A program made the position numbers and the translations under genes. Shown here one piece after another: positions 49,196 through 59,466 of a stretch of DNA of 64,000 bases; position 1 is the first letter of the stretch; each line of letters begins with the position of its first letter. Origin of the DNA: Streptomyces sp. AC558_RSS880 (GTDB taxonomy: Bacteria; Actinomycetota; Actinomycetes; Streptomycetales; Streptomycetaceae). A model generated the notes under the pieces. It had not been told where the DNA came from. It searched no databases and saw nothing but the letters and a program-made list of their open reading frames with translations. The stretch covers positions 1-64,000 of the forward strand of contig NZ_JAGMUJ010000013.1 in the NCBI RefSeq assembly GCF_019049255.1, written 5' to 3'.

Positions 49196-50485
49196 GTGCC
49201 CGCACCCAAGAACACCGTCCGGCGATCGCTGCTGGTCGCCTCCGCCGTCCTGTTGTCCACCGCGCTGACCGCACCCGTCGCGCTCGCGGCCCCGAAACCG
49301 TCGACGAGTCCGTCGGCCACGCCCCCGGCGAACATGTCCAAGGTGGGCGGCGCCCGGCTCGGCCAGGCGGGGACGCAGGTCAACCTCGCGAGCGGGGTGC
49401 CGGTGCTGCCGAAGGACCTGTCGGCCCGCTCCTGGATCGTCGCCGACGCCGAGTCGGGTGAGGTGCTCGCCGCGCACAACGCGCACTGGCGGCTGGCCCC
49501 GGCGAGCACGCTGAAGATGCTGTTCGCCGACACGCTGCTGCCGAAGTGGCCCAGGACGACGGAGCACAAGGTCGAGCCGTCCGACCTGGCCGGGGTCGGC
49601 TCCGGTTCCAGCATGGTCGGCATCAAGGAGGACGAGACGTACACCGTCCACGACCTGTGGCTGGGTGTCTTCCTCCGCTCCGGCAACGACGCGGTGCACG
49701 TGCTGTCGGCGATGAACGGCGGCGTCGAGAACACCGTCGAGGAGATGAACGCGCACGCCGAGGAGCTCCAGGCCCTCGACACCCACGTGGTCAGCCCCGA
49801 CGGTTACGACGCCCCGAAGCAGGTGTCGTCCGCCTACGACCTGACGCTGATCGCCCGTTCCGGGCTGCAGAAGAAGGACTTCCGGGAGTACAGCTCGACG
49901 GTCAGGGCGCGGTTCCCCGGTGAGACGAAGAAGAACAAGAAGGGCAAGAAGGTCCGCGGGTCCTTCGAGATCCAGAACACCAACCGGCTGCTGGCCGGCG
50001 ACACCGACGTGCCGGTCTACCAGGGCATAGCCGGTGTGAAGAACGGCAACACCACCAACGCGGGCGCCACCTTCACCGGTGTCGCCGAGCGGGACGGCAA
50101 GGTACTGCTGGTCACCGTGATGAACCCGCAGAAAAACGTGAGCAACGGGGTCTACAAGGAGACCGCGAAGCTCCTCGACTGGGGTTTCAAGGCGGCCGGC
50201 AAGGTCGAGCCGGTGGGCGAGCTGGTGCGGCCGAGGAGCGCGGCGCAGGCCAGTGCCCAGCCGGGCCCGTCCGCCTCTCCCGGTGAGGCCGGGGGCACCG
50301 GGGACGGTGCCGTCGCGGCCGGGGCGAAGCCGGTGACGACCGCCGCGTCGGGCGGTGGCACCGACGGCATCGGGGTCGCGCTGGGCATCGCCGGCGGGGT
50401 GGTCGTGCTGCTCGCGGGCGGTGCGTTCCTGGTCAACCGGCGCTGGCCGCTGCCGGACCTGGTGCGCCGCCGCTCGCGTCCGTGA
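49196..50485 (+). CDS. D-alanyl-D-alanine carboxypeptidase (PBP, S11 type)
   Basis: Protein of 429 aa. The signal peptide is LLVASAVLLSTALTAPVALA. Active-site motifs are STLK (Ser104, Lys107), SGN (162-164) and KNG at 282-284 in place of the usual KTG/KSG. A C-terminal Pro/Gly linker and one helix (IGVALGIAGGVVVLLAGGAF) anchor it outside the membrane. It trims pentapeptide stems of peptidoglycan. The start is leaderless-looking (TACGTT, 7 bases, GTG); an ATG at 49175 is the alternative. The last 53 bases overlap the convergent BrkB-type gene. Confidence 0.93.
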   Translation: MPAPKNTVRRSLLVASAVLLSTALTAPVALAAPKPSTSPSATPPANMSKVGGARLGQAGTQVNLASGVPVLPKDLSARSWIVADAESGEVLAAHNAHWRLAPASTLKMLFADTLLPKWPRTTEHKVEPSDLAGVGSGSSMVGIKEDETYTVHDLWLGVFLRSGNDAVHVLSAMNGGVENTVEEMNAHAEELQALDTHVVSPDGYDAPKQVSSAYDLTLIARSGLQKKDFREYSSTVRARFPGETKKNKKGKKVRGSFEIQNTNRLLAGDTDVPVYQGIAGVKNGNTTNAGATFTGVAERDGKVLLVTVMNPQKNVSNGVYKETAKLLDWGFKAAGKVEPVGELVRPRSAAQASAQPGPSASPGEAGGTGDGAVAAGAKPVTTAASGGGTDGIGVALGIAGGVVVLLAGGAFLVNRRWPLPDLVRRRSRP

Positions 50486-51350
50486 GCCCGGGGACCTCGT
50501 CCCGCTTGCCGCGCGTCGCCGTCCAGGCGGCGCAGAACAGGACCAGTTTCGAGGTGAGGTTGATCCACAGCAGCAGGGCCACCGGGACGCCGAACGCGCC
50601 GTACATGCTCTTCGTGGCCACGCCCTGCAGGTAGCCGCTGAGCAGCAGCTTCAGCAGTTCGAAGCCGACCGCGCCGGTGAGGGCGGCGACGATCAGACGG
50701 TGCCGGGCGGGTTCGACGCCGGGCAGCAGGGTGAGGACGTACAGCAGGAGCAGGAAGTCGGCGCCGACGGCGACGGCGAACGCCGCGACGTGCAGGACGA
50801 TCCCGCCCCAGCCGCCCTCCTCGAGCCCGATGGCGTCGCTGATCCGGCCGACCATCGCGGAGGCGACGGTGGAGGCGACCAGGGTGATCAGCACCGCGCC
50901 GCCCAGGCCGACGAGGACGCCCAGGTCCTTGCCCTTGCGCAGGAAGGGGTTCTCCTCCTCGTCGGGCAGCTCCCACACCGCGCGCAGGCATTCGCGCGTG
51001 GAGCCGGCCCAGCTGATGCCGGTGAACAGCAGCGCGGCACCGGCGATGAGCCCGATGGTGCCGGCGTTCTCCACCAGGTCCCCGATGTTCAGCTGGTCGG
51101 AGATGCCGGGCACCTGCTCGGCGATCCTGTCCTGGAGGGTGTCCCGCTGTTCCCGGCTGAGTGTGGCGGCGCCGATCGAGGCGGCCACGGTGAGCAGCGG
51201 GAACAGCGCGACGAAACTGGTGAACGTCATCGCGGCGGCCAGCCGCGTCCAGTGCACCCGGTCCAGGCGCTCGTACGACCGCCACGCGTGCGTGAGCATC
51301 AGCCGGGCCGTCCACGGCCCGACGACCGGAAGCCTTTTCAGCCAGTCCAT
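50433..51350 (-). CDS. YihY/BrkB-family inner membrane protein
   Basis: Protein of 305 aa starting MDWLKRLPVVGPW. It has six membrane helices with the family pattern: AAAMTFTSFVALFPLLTVAA, GTIGLIAGAALLFTGISWAG and GAFGVPVALLLWINLTSKLV. The conserved STRECLRAVWELPDEEENPF loop follows helix two. It was formerly misnamed ribonuclease BN; the transport role is unclear. ATG 51350 is chosen; an ATG at 51383 adds 11 residues. Its end overlaps the carboxypeptidase gene by 53 bases on the other strand. Confidence 0.9.
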   Translation of the reverse strand: MDWLKRLPVVGPWTARLMLTHAWRSYERLDRVHWTRLAAAMTFTSFVALFPLLTVAASIGAATLSREQRDTLQDRIAEQVPGISDQLNIGDLVENAGTIGLIAGAALLFTGISWAGSTRECLRAVWELPDEEENPFLRKGKDLGVLVGLGGAVLITLVASTVASAMVGRISDAIGLEEGGWGGIVLHVAAFAVAVGADFLLLLYVLTLLPGVEPARHRLIVAALTGAVGFELLKLLLSGYLQGVATKSMYGAFGVPVALLLWINLTSKLVLFCAAWTATRGKRDEVPGLTDASGGAPGPAAASAG

Positions 51351-51437
51351 GATCCGACTCTGCCCCCGTCCCGGAAGCCCCATGTCCTGGTACCCCGGAA
51401 CCGGGCTTCCGTGACCGGTGGCGGAGCGGACGGTCCC

Positions 51438-52373
51438 TCACCAGTCGGCCACCGCCAGGGCGTACATCGCCGCCCAGACCAGGCCGATGACGGCGAGCGC
51501 GCGGTCGCCCAGCACCACGTCCTCGGGTTCGCCGGCGGTCCCGCGGTCGGCGAAGACGGCGTAGCGGAGGACGGCGAGGACGAAGGCGACCACGGACAGC
51601 TGTCGCCAGGGCAGCACGCTGGCGTGCGGCACGCCGCCCTCCTCCAGGGCCCACAGGCAGTAGCCGAGGACGGCGACGCCGGCGGCGAGCTGCCAGACGA
51701 AGCGGAGGTAGCCGGTGGTGTACTCGGTGAGCAACGCGCGCGTGGCGCCCGCTTTCCCGGTCATCCGCACGGCCTCGGAGTAGCGCTTGGCGGCGACCAT
51801 GAACAGTGCGCCGAACCCGGTGGTGATGAGGAACCAGCGGGACAGGGGGATGCCGAGGGCGAGGCCGCCGATCACCGCGCGCATCACGAAGCCGGTGGTG
51901 ACGACGACGAGGTCGACGACGAGGACGTGCTTGAGGCTGACGCAGTACGCCAGTTGCATGACGAGGTAGGCGGTCAGCAGCGCGGCGGCCTCCGGGGGGC
52001 ACAGCCGGGCCGCGACGGCGGGCGCGAGGACGCCGAGGGCGGCTCCGGCGGCGTAGGCGGCCGGTACGGGGACCTGGCCGGCGGCGACCGGGCGGCGGCA
52101 CTTGACGGGGTGGGCGCGGTCGGCGTCGGCGTCACGCGCGTCGTTGACGAGGTAGACGGCGGCGGCGCAGGCGGTGAACAGGACGAAGACCAGGGCGAGC
52201 CGGGTCAGGGCGTGGACGGAGAACAGCTCGCCGGCGGCGGCCGGGGCGGCGATCACCAGGACGTTCTTGACCCACTGCTTGGGCCGCGCGGTCAGCAGCA
52301 GGCCCTTGAGCAGGCCGCCCCTGCCGGACGGTGCGGTCTGCCGTCGGTCGGGGCGCTCGCGCAGGAGGGTCAC
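51438..52373 (-). CDS. UbiA-family decaprenyl-phosphate phosphoribosyltransferase-like
   Basis: Protein of 311 aa with about nine helices. The prenyl-transferase Asp motif is YLVNDARDADADRAHPVK, and a second acidic region surrounds AAKRYSEAVRMTGKAGATR. The pattern RPKQWVKNVLVIAAPAAAGE is that of Rv3806c-type enzymes, which move phosphoribose from PRPP to polyprenyl phosphate. GTG 52373 overlaps the PAP2 stop (GTGA). Divergent neighbours are DprE1- and DprE2-like, completing a polyprenyl-phosphoryl-arabinose route. Confidence 0.88.
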   Translation of the reverse strand: MTLLRERPDRRQTAPSGRGGLLKGLLLTARPKQWVKNVLVIAAPAAAGELFSVHALTRLALVFVLFTACAAAVYLVNDARDADADRAHPVKCRRPVAAGQVPVPAAYAAGAALGVLAPAVAARLCPPEAAALLTAYLVMQLAYCVSLKHVLVVDLVVVTTGFVMRAVIGGLALGIPLSRWFLITTGFGALFMVAAKRYSEAVRMTGKAGATRALLTEYTTGYLRFVWQLAAGVAVLGYCLWALEEGGVPHASVLPWRQLSVVAFVLAVLRYAVFADRGTAGEPEDVVLGDRALAVIGLVWAAMYALAVADW

Positions 52374-52903
52374 GCGGGGCCTCCCGTCATCCAGCGGGCG
52401 CCGAGGCGGGCCGTGAGCGCGCCGAGGACGGCGCCGGCCGCCACGTCCGACGGGTAGTGGACGCCGGCCACCAGGCGGGACACGCAGACGGCGGCGGCGA
52501 GCGGGGGCACCGCGCGGGCGCCCAGCGCGCCGAAGGCGACGGCGGCGGCCGCCGCCGAGGTGGCGTGCGCGCTGGGGAAGGAGTGCCGGCCGACCGTACC
52601 GACCAGGGGTTCGACGTGCGCGGGGCGCGGACGGCGCACGACCCGTTTCACCACCGAGCCGGCGACGTGGGCGCCCGCGGTGAGCGCGGTGCCGCGCAGC
52701 CAGGCGCCGCGCCGGGGGCGGTCGACGACGGCTCCGGCGAGCCCCGCGGCGAGCCACACCGCCCCGTGCTCCCCCGCCCGGGACAGGACCCGCGCGGCAC
52801 CGGCCACGCGAGGGTCCGCGCCGCACGCTCTGAGGGCCGAGACGATCCGGTGGTCCATGCCGTGGAGACCGCGGGTGCGGGGGAGGTCGTGGAGGTCGTC
52901 CAT
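52370..52903 (-). CDS. PAP2-family phosphatase (Rv3807c-like)
   Basis: Protein of 177 aa. The PAP2 phosphatase motifs are complete: KRVVRRPRP, PSAH and SRLVAGVHYPSD. In mycobacteria the Rv3807c product is proposed to remove the 5-phosphate from decaprenyl-phosphoryl-phosphoribose after UbiA. The overlap with UbiA and the order UbiA-PAP2 are the same as in Rv3806c-Rv3807c. Membrane helices are short and Ala-rich (LPVA-type). Confidence 0.88.
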   Translation of the reverse strand: MDDLHDLPRTRGLHGMDHRIVSALRACGADPRVAGAARVLSRAGEHGAVWLAAGLAGAVVDRPRRGAWLRGTALTAGAHVAGSVVKRVVRRPRPAHVEPLVGTVGRHSFPSAHATSAAAAAVAFGALGARAVPPLAAAVCVSRLVAGVHYPSDVAAGAVLGALTARLGARWMTGGPA

Positions 52904-53037
52904 GGGGACCCACTGTTCACGCCCGGCGGGCCGGAATTCCCGTCGCCCGGGAGCGACATCCCATTAATCACCCGTTTCAGGGATAGGGATGACGTTTCAA
53001 AACTAAAAAGTCACATAGGGACGATACGGTCACCGTC
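52904..53037. other. AT-rich divergent promoter region, PAP2 / DprE1-like
   Basis: 134 bases between divergent starts. The 52961-53020 part is strikingly A/T-rich for this genome (TTAATCACC, then TTTCAAAACTAAAAAGT). A TACGGT lies 7 bases before the ATG at 53038, consistent with a leaderless promoter. Confidence 0.55.
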
Positions 53038-54393
53038 ATGCCTGCCGACACCGTTCCCGTCACGGGGTGGGGCCGCACCGCTCCCACCGCCGCCCGGCTG
53101 ATCCGCCCACGGACGTACGAGGAGGCCGCCCTGGCCGTCCGGGAGTGCGGGGCCCGCGGGGGCATCGCGCGAGGACTGGGGCGGGCGTACGGGGACGCGG
53201 CGCAGAACGCGGGCGGCGCCGTGCTCGACATGACGGGCCTGGACCGCGTGCACGCGATCGACGCCGACGGCGGCACCGTGCTGTGCGACGCGGGCGTCTC
53301 CCTGCACCGGCTGATGGAGGTGCTGCTGCCGCTCGGCTGGTTCGTGCCGGTGACGCCGGGCACGCGCTATGTGACGGTCGGCGGGGCGATCGGCGCCGAC
53401 ATCCACGGCAAGAACCACCACGTCTCCGGCTCCTTCTCCCGCCATGTGCTGTCCCTGGAGCTGCTCACCGCCGACGGGCGGGTCCGTACGGTCGTGCCGG
53501 GCACGCCGCTGTTCGAGGCGACCGCGGGCGGCATGGGCCTGACCGGGGTGATCCTCACCGCGACGGTCCGGCTCCAGCCGGTCGAGACCTCGCTGATGTG
53601 CGTCGACACCGAGCGCGCGGACGACCTCGACGACCTGATGGCCCGCCTCGCCGACACCGACCACCGCTACCGCTACTCGGTCGCCTGGATCGATCTGCTG
53701 GCCCGCGGCCGGGCCACCGGCCGCGCGGTGCTCACGCGCGGCGACCACGCTCCCCTGGACGCCCTGCCCCGGGGCAGCCGCGCGCGCGGGGAACCCCTCT
53801 CCTTCCGCACCTCCCGGCTCCCGGCCGCCCCCTCCTTCGTCCCCGAGGGCCTGCTCAGCCGCACCACCGTGGGACTGTTCAACGAGCTCTGGTACCGCAA
53901 GGCCCCCCGCGCGCGGATGGGGCAGCTCCAGCGGATCCCCGCGTTCTTCCACCCCTTGGACGGCGTGCCGCACTGGAACCGCGTCTACGGCCGGGGCGGC
54001 TTCGTGCAGTACCAGTTCGTCGTCGGGCACGGCCGGGAGGACGCCCTGCGCCGGATCGTGCGCCGGATCTCCGGGCGCCGCTGCCCGTCCTTCCTCGCCG
54101 TCCTCAAGCGCTTCGGGGAGGCCGACCCCGGCTGGCTGTCCTTCCCGGTGCCGGGCTGGACCCTGGCCCTGGACATCCCCGCGTCACTGCCCGGCCTCGG
54201 CGGCTTCCTCGACGAACTCGACGAGGAGGTCGCCGGCGCCGGCGGACGCGTCTACCTCGCCAAGGACTCCCGGCTGCGCCCGGAGCTGCTCGCGGCCATG
54301 TACCCGCGCCTGGACGACTTCCGCGCGCTGCGCGCCGAACTGGACCCGCGCGGGGTGTTCGTCTCCGACCTGGCCCGCCGCCTCCATCTCTAG
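53038..54393 (+). CDS. DprE1-like FAD-dependent oxidoreductase
   Basis: Protein of 451 aa. The FAD-binding N-terminus has GIARGLGRAYGDAAQNAGGA and VTVGGAIGADIHGKNHHVSG. The C-terminal domain follows DprE1 closely, with LKRFGEADPGWLSFPVPGW, ALDIPASLPGLGG, YLAKDSRLRPELL and an ending SDLARRLHL. DprE1 oxidises the ribose 2'-OH of polyprenyl-phosphoryl-ribose. The residue matching mycobacterial Cys387, the benzothiazinone target, is Ala377 here. Paired with the SDR gene 19 bases downstream; divergent from UbiA/PAP2. Confidence 0.9.
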   Translation: MPADTVPVTGWGRTAPTAARLIRPRTYEEAALAVRECGARGGIARGLGRAYGDAAQNAGGAVLDMTGLDRVHAIDADGGTVLCDAGVSLHRLMEVLLPLGWFVPVTPGTRYVTVGGAIGADIHGKNHHVSGSFSRHVLSLELLTADGRVRTVVPGTPLFEATAGGMGLTGVILTATVRLQPVETSLMCVDTERADDLDDLMARLADTDHRYRYSVAWIDLLARGRATGRAVLTRGDHAPLDALPRGSRARGEPLSFRTSRLPAAPSFVPEGLLSRTTVGLFNELWYRKAPRARMGQLQRIPAFFHPLDGVPHWNRVYGRGGFVQYQFVVGHGREDALRRIVRRISGRRCPSFLAVLKRFGEADPGWLSFPVPGWTLALDIPASLPGLGGFLDELDEEVAGAGGRVYLAKDSRLRPELLAAMYPRLDDFRALRAELDPRGVFVSDLARRLHL

Positions 54394-54412
54394 ACAACCT
54401 CCAGGAGCCGTC

Positions 54413-55168
54413 ATGAAGGACGCCTTCGGCCTCCCCCAGTCCCTGCTCGTCCTCGGCGGTACGTCCGAGATCGCGCTGGCCACCGCGCGGCGGCTGATCG
54501 CCCGCCGCACCCGCACGGTGTGGCTGGCCGGCCGCCCCTCCCCCGGCCTGGACGAGGCCGCCGGGCAGCTGCGCGGCCTCGGCGCCGAGGTGCGCACGGT
54601 CGCCTTCGACGCGCTCGACCCCGCCGCCCACGAGGACGCCCTCGGCAAGGTCTTCGCCGAGGGCGACGTCGACATGGTGCTGCTCGCCTTCGGCACCCTG
54701 GGCGACCAGGCGCACGACGAGCGGGACCCGTCGGCCGCGGTGCGGGTCGCGCAGACCAACTACACCGGCGCGGTCTCGGCGGGCCTGGTGTGCGCGAGCG
54801 CGCTCCAGGCACAGGGCCACGGCTCGCTGGTGGTGCTCTCCTCCGTCGCGGGCGAGCGGGCCCGCCGCGCCAACTTCATCTACGGCTCCAGCAAGGCCGG
54901 CCTGGACGCCTTCGCCCAGGGCCTCGGCGACGCGCTGTACGGCACGGGGGTGCACGTCATGGTCGTACGCCCCGGTTTTGTCCGTACGCGGATGACCGCC
55001 GGACTTCCCGAGGCGCCGCTGGCCACCACGCCGGAGGCGGTCGCGGCGGCCGTCGAGCTGGGACTGCGGCGCCGCGCGGAGACCGTGTGGGTGCCGGGCG
55101 CGCTGCGGGTGGTGATGTCGGCGCTGCGGCACCTGCCGCGCGGGGTGTTCCGCCGGCTGCCGGTCTGA
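54413..55168 (+). CDS. DprE2-like short-chain dehydrogenase
   Basis: Protein of 251 aa. The Rossmann motif is VLGGTSEIALATARRL (an SDR with the DprE2 variant GGTSEI), the catalytic segment YGSSKAGLDAFAQ follows VVLSSVAGERARRANF, and PGFVRTRMTAGLPE follows. DprE2 reduces the keto intermediate to give polyprenyl-phosphoryl-arabinose. AGGAG lies 5 bases before the ATG. Forms an operon with the DprE1-like gene. Confidence 0.9.
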   Translation: MKDAFGLPQSLLVLGGTSEIALATARRLIARRTRTVWLAGRPSPGLDEAAGQLRGLGAEVRTVAFDALDPAAHEDALGKVFAEGDVDMVLLAFGTLGDQAHDERDPSAAVRVAQTNYTGAVSAGLVCASALQAQGHGSLVVLSSVAGERARRANFIYGSSKAGLDAFAQGLGDALYGTGVHVMVVRPGFVRTRMTAGLPEAPLATTPEAVAAAVELGLRRRAETVWVPGALRVVMSALRHLPRGVFRRLPV

Positions 55169-55185
55169 GGGCCGGCCGGGGGTGC

Positions 55186-55764
55186 TCAGTGGGCGGAGAC
55201 GGATCCCCGGTCCACGCTCCCGGACTGCGGGGGCACCACCGCGGAGCCGAAGGGGAACTCGCGCAGCTTGCGCCACACCCCGTCGGCGCCCTGTTCGTAG
55301 AGCGCGAAACCGGTGCAGGGCCACTCGGCCTCGTAGCCGGCGAGCTCCTCGAAGGCGCGGTCCATGGCCGCCTCCTCGATGCCGTGCGCCACGGTGACGT
55401 GCGGGTGGTACGGGAACTGCAGCTCGCGGGCGACCGGGCCGGAGGCGTCGCGGACCTGCTTCTGCAGCCAGGTGCAGGCCTCACCGCCGTCGACGACCCG
55501 GACGTACACCACCGGCGACAGCGGCCGGAAGGTGCCGGTGCCGGACAGCCGCATCGGGAACGGGCGGCCTGCCGCGGCGACCTCGCCGAGATGCGCCTCG
55601 ACGGCCGCCAGGTCGGCGTCGTCGACCTCGGTCGGCGGCAGCAGGGTGACGTGCGTGGGGATACCGTGAGCAGCGGCGTCGCCGAAGCCCGCGCGCAGCT
55701 GCTGAAGCCGGCTGCCGTGAGGCTCCGGGACCGCGATCGACACACCGATCGTTACGGTCCCCAC
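55186..55764 (-). CDS. 2'-5' RNA ligase-family protein
   Basis: Protein of 192 aa from GTG 55764 with GGAG 5 bases upstream. Two HxT motifs define the 2H phosphoesterase fold: PTHVTLLPP and YHPHVTVAHG. They act on 2',3'-cyclic phosphate or related ends; the physiological substrate is unknown. Convergent with the DprE2-like gene (17 bases apart). Confidence 0.87.
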   Translation of the reverse strand: MGTVTIGVSIAVPEPHGSRLQQLRAGFGDAAAHGIPTHVTLLPPTEVDDADLAAVEAHLGEVAAAGRPFPMRLSGTGTFRPLSPVVYVRVVDGGEACTWLQKQVRDASGPVARELQFPYHPHVTVAHGIEEAAMDRAFEELAGYEAEWPCTGFALYEQGADGVWRKLREFPFGSAVVPPQSGSVDRGSVSAH

Positions 55765-55942
55765 GTCGTCTCCTGTCGTTGTGGTGGTGAAGCGCGGTGG
55801 TGAAGCTGCGGTGAGCACCGGGTGACCGCCGGAACGGTCACCCTGTCATCGACTGTACGACCACGACCCGGATGCGGGCAGGCGCAACCGGAGTGATGTG
55901 CAGCGCTGTGCGGTGGTACGGACGGCGGCCGTGGGCCGGTTC

Positions 55943-55959
55943 AGCGCCGGTCCGGCGCT
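55943..55959 (-). terminator. Hairpin after trpS
   Basis: Seven-base GC stem (55943-55949 / 55953-55959) with a 3-base loop, 8 bases after the trpS stop on the minus strand. It lies in a 202-base gap that is otherwise featureless. Confidence 0.5.
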
Positions 55960-55966
55960 CGGCGGT

Positions 55967-57664
<1,698 letters not shown>

Positions 57665-57672
<8 letters not shown>

Positions 57673-58513
57673 GCGGTACGACGGTGAGGCGGCCCGGCTG
57701 CGAGAGGAACTGCGGGCCTTCGGCCGGTCCCTGGACGGGCCGGACGGGGCCGCGAGGTCCGATTCGATGGTCGAGCGGGTGCTGGGGCAGATACTCGCCG
57801 AGGAACTGCCGGTGCCGGTCGCCGAACCGACGGGCGCGGGCGCACGGCTGCGGGCGGCGCGCCGCTGGACGCGGGCGCGGTGGCGGTCGCTGGTCGGGGT
57901 CCTGTGCGGGCTGCTGACGGTGCTGGCGCTGACGCCTCCGGTGCGGGCGGCGGTGACCGACTGGTTCGGCTTCGGCGGGGTCGAGGTGCGGTACGACCCG
58001 TCGGCGGTGCCCTCGCCGGGCACGGAGGTGCCCGGCTGCGGGCGGTCGGTGTCGCTCGGCGAGGCGGAACGGCGGGCCGGGTTCAGGCCGCTGGTGCCGA
58101 AGGCGCTGGGCACTCCGGACGGGGTGACGGTGAGCGGGCTGCCGCGGGGGCGGTTCCTGGTGAGTCTGTGCTGGCGGGAACAGGGGCGGACGATCCGGCT
58201 CGACGAGTTCCCGGCCCGGCTGGACGTCACCTTCGTCAAGAGCGTGCGCGAGCAGCCGGAGTGGCTGTCGCTGGGCGGGGAGGGTGGGATTCCCGACCAA
58301 GCCCTGTGGTTCCCGCGACCGCACGTCCTGAGCTTCTGGATGGTGGACGCGGACGGTCACCGGTTCACCCGGGAGGAGCGCACGGCGGGGCCGACGCTGC
58401 TGTGGCCGCACGGCGGTAGGTCCGGTGAAGGGGTGACGCTGCGGCTGGAGGGGGTGGCGTCGAAGGCGCGGGCGCTGGAAATCGCGGAGGCGGTCGAGGA
58501 GACGGGCCGGTAG
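57665..58513 (+). CDS. Membrane protein coupled to ECF sigma (putative anti-sigma)
   Basis: Protein of 282 aa from GTG 57665 with an AAGGGG ribosome site 9 bases upstream. The cytoplasmic N-terminal ~75 residues are charged (ERYDGEAARLREELRAFGRS). One helix (LVGVLCGLLTVLALTPPV) is followed by an outer domain of ~180 residues (VEVRYDPSAVPSPGTEVPGC, then RLDEFPARLDVTFVKSVREQ). The topology and overlap with the sigma gene are those of a membrane anti-sigma factor; the zinc motif of that class is not seen. Regulation of the sigma factor is inferred. Confidence 0.8.
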
Positions 58514-58644
58514 CCGGATGCCCCCGAGTCGCGGAATTCGTGGTGCGCCGACTGGGAACCCCCGCGGGTCGGGCGGTGTACCAGAAGTGCCAGGCGGCTC
58601 GTGGGCGGGCCGCACGGGGATCGACCGGCCGAGTGGGGGTCCGG

Positions 58645-59397
58645 ATGCGTGGATGGAAGGGCAGAGTTCGACAACTGACGGCGGGAATGGGCGCGTTGGC
58701 GGCTGCGCTGGCCCTGATGGTGTGGGGAGCGGCGCCGGCCTCCGCAGGAGGGCCGACGAGCGTGCTGGTGGTCTCGCCGGGGAGCGGGGAGACCGCATCG
58801 CTGTACTACTCCGACAAGGAGTACGCCGCCCTGGAGCGGCTGCTCGGCCCGCCCGACAGGGGCACCCGGGACAAGCCGCCGGAGGCCGACCTGGCCTCGG
58901 TCCGGTTGATCAACGTGTCGTGGATGCTGCACGACGTGACGCCCTGGCGTGTGGACCGGGTCTTCCTCGGCAGCATCGAGGAGGACGTGTGGATACACAC
59001 GGCGGCGAAACTCCCGGAAACGCCGAACGGCGTCTGGCACCGCGCCGAGGACCCGTCCGACCTGCACAAGCTGCTGTACGAGCTGGGCGTGATGGGCCAC
59101 ACGACGGAGACGGGTCCGGCCTCCGGCATCTATCCGGCGCCCTGGGAGACGGAGGCCTCCGGTTCCACCGCCGGATCGGACGCGTCGGGCTCCGGTGCGG
59201 AGCAGGACGCGGCGGCGGACTCGGGGACACGGGCCGCGTCAGGTGCGGGAGACGGCACCGGATGGTGGTGGGCGATACCGGGGGCCGTGGCCGGAGCGGT
59301 GCTGGCCCTGGTGCTGCGCCCGTATGTGACGCGGTTGCCGCCGGTCCGCCGCCGGAAGGACGACCCGGGGCCGCGGCAGGAGCTGCTGGACGCCTGA
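58645..59397 (+). CDS. Secreted and C-terminally anchored hypothetical protein
   Basis: Protein of 250 aa. Signal peptide (LTAGMGALAAALALMVWGAAPASA-type, cleaved after ASA), outer domain with VLVVSPGSGETASLYYSDKE and LINVSWMLHDVTPWRVDRVF, then a Ser/Gly/Thr linker and one C-terminal helix (WWWAIPGAVAGAVLALVLRP). I do not recognise the family; a His/Asp/Trp-rich centre is notable. Downstream of the sigma/anti-sigma pair, 131 bases away, probably in the same regulon. Confidence 0.83.
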   Translation: MRGWKGRVRQLTAGMGALAAALALMVWGAAPASAGGPTSVLVVSPGSGETASLYYSDKEYAALERLLGPPDRGTRDKPPEADLASVRLINVSWMLHDVTPWRVDRVFLGSIEEDVWIHTAAKLPETPNGVWHRAEDPSDLHKLLYELGVMGHTTETGPASGIYPAPWETEASGSTAGSDASGSGAEQDAAADSGTRAASGAGDGTGWWWAIPGAVAGAVLALVLRPYVTRLPPVRRRKDDPGPRQELLDA

Positions 59398-59466
59398 TGA
59401 CGGGCACCCGGCGGCCCGGTACGTGACCGGACCGCCGCGGGGCGCGTCGATCAGGGCCGGGCGGCC

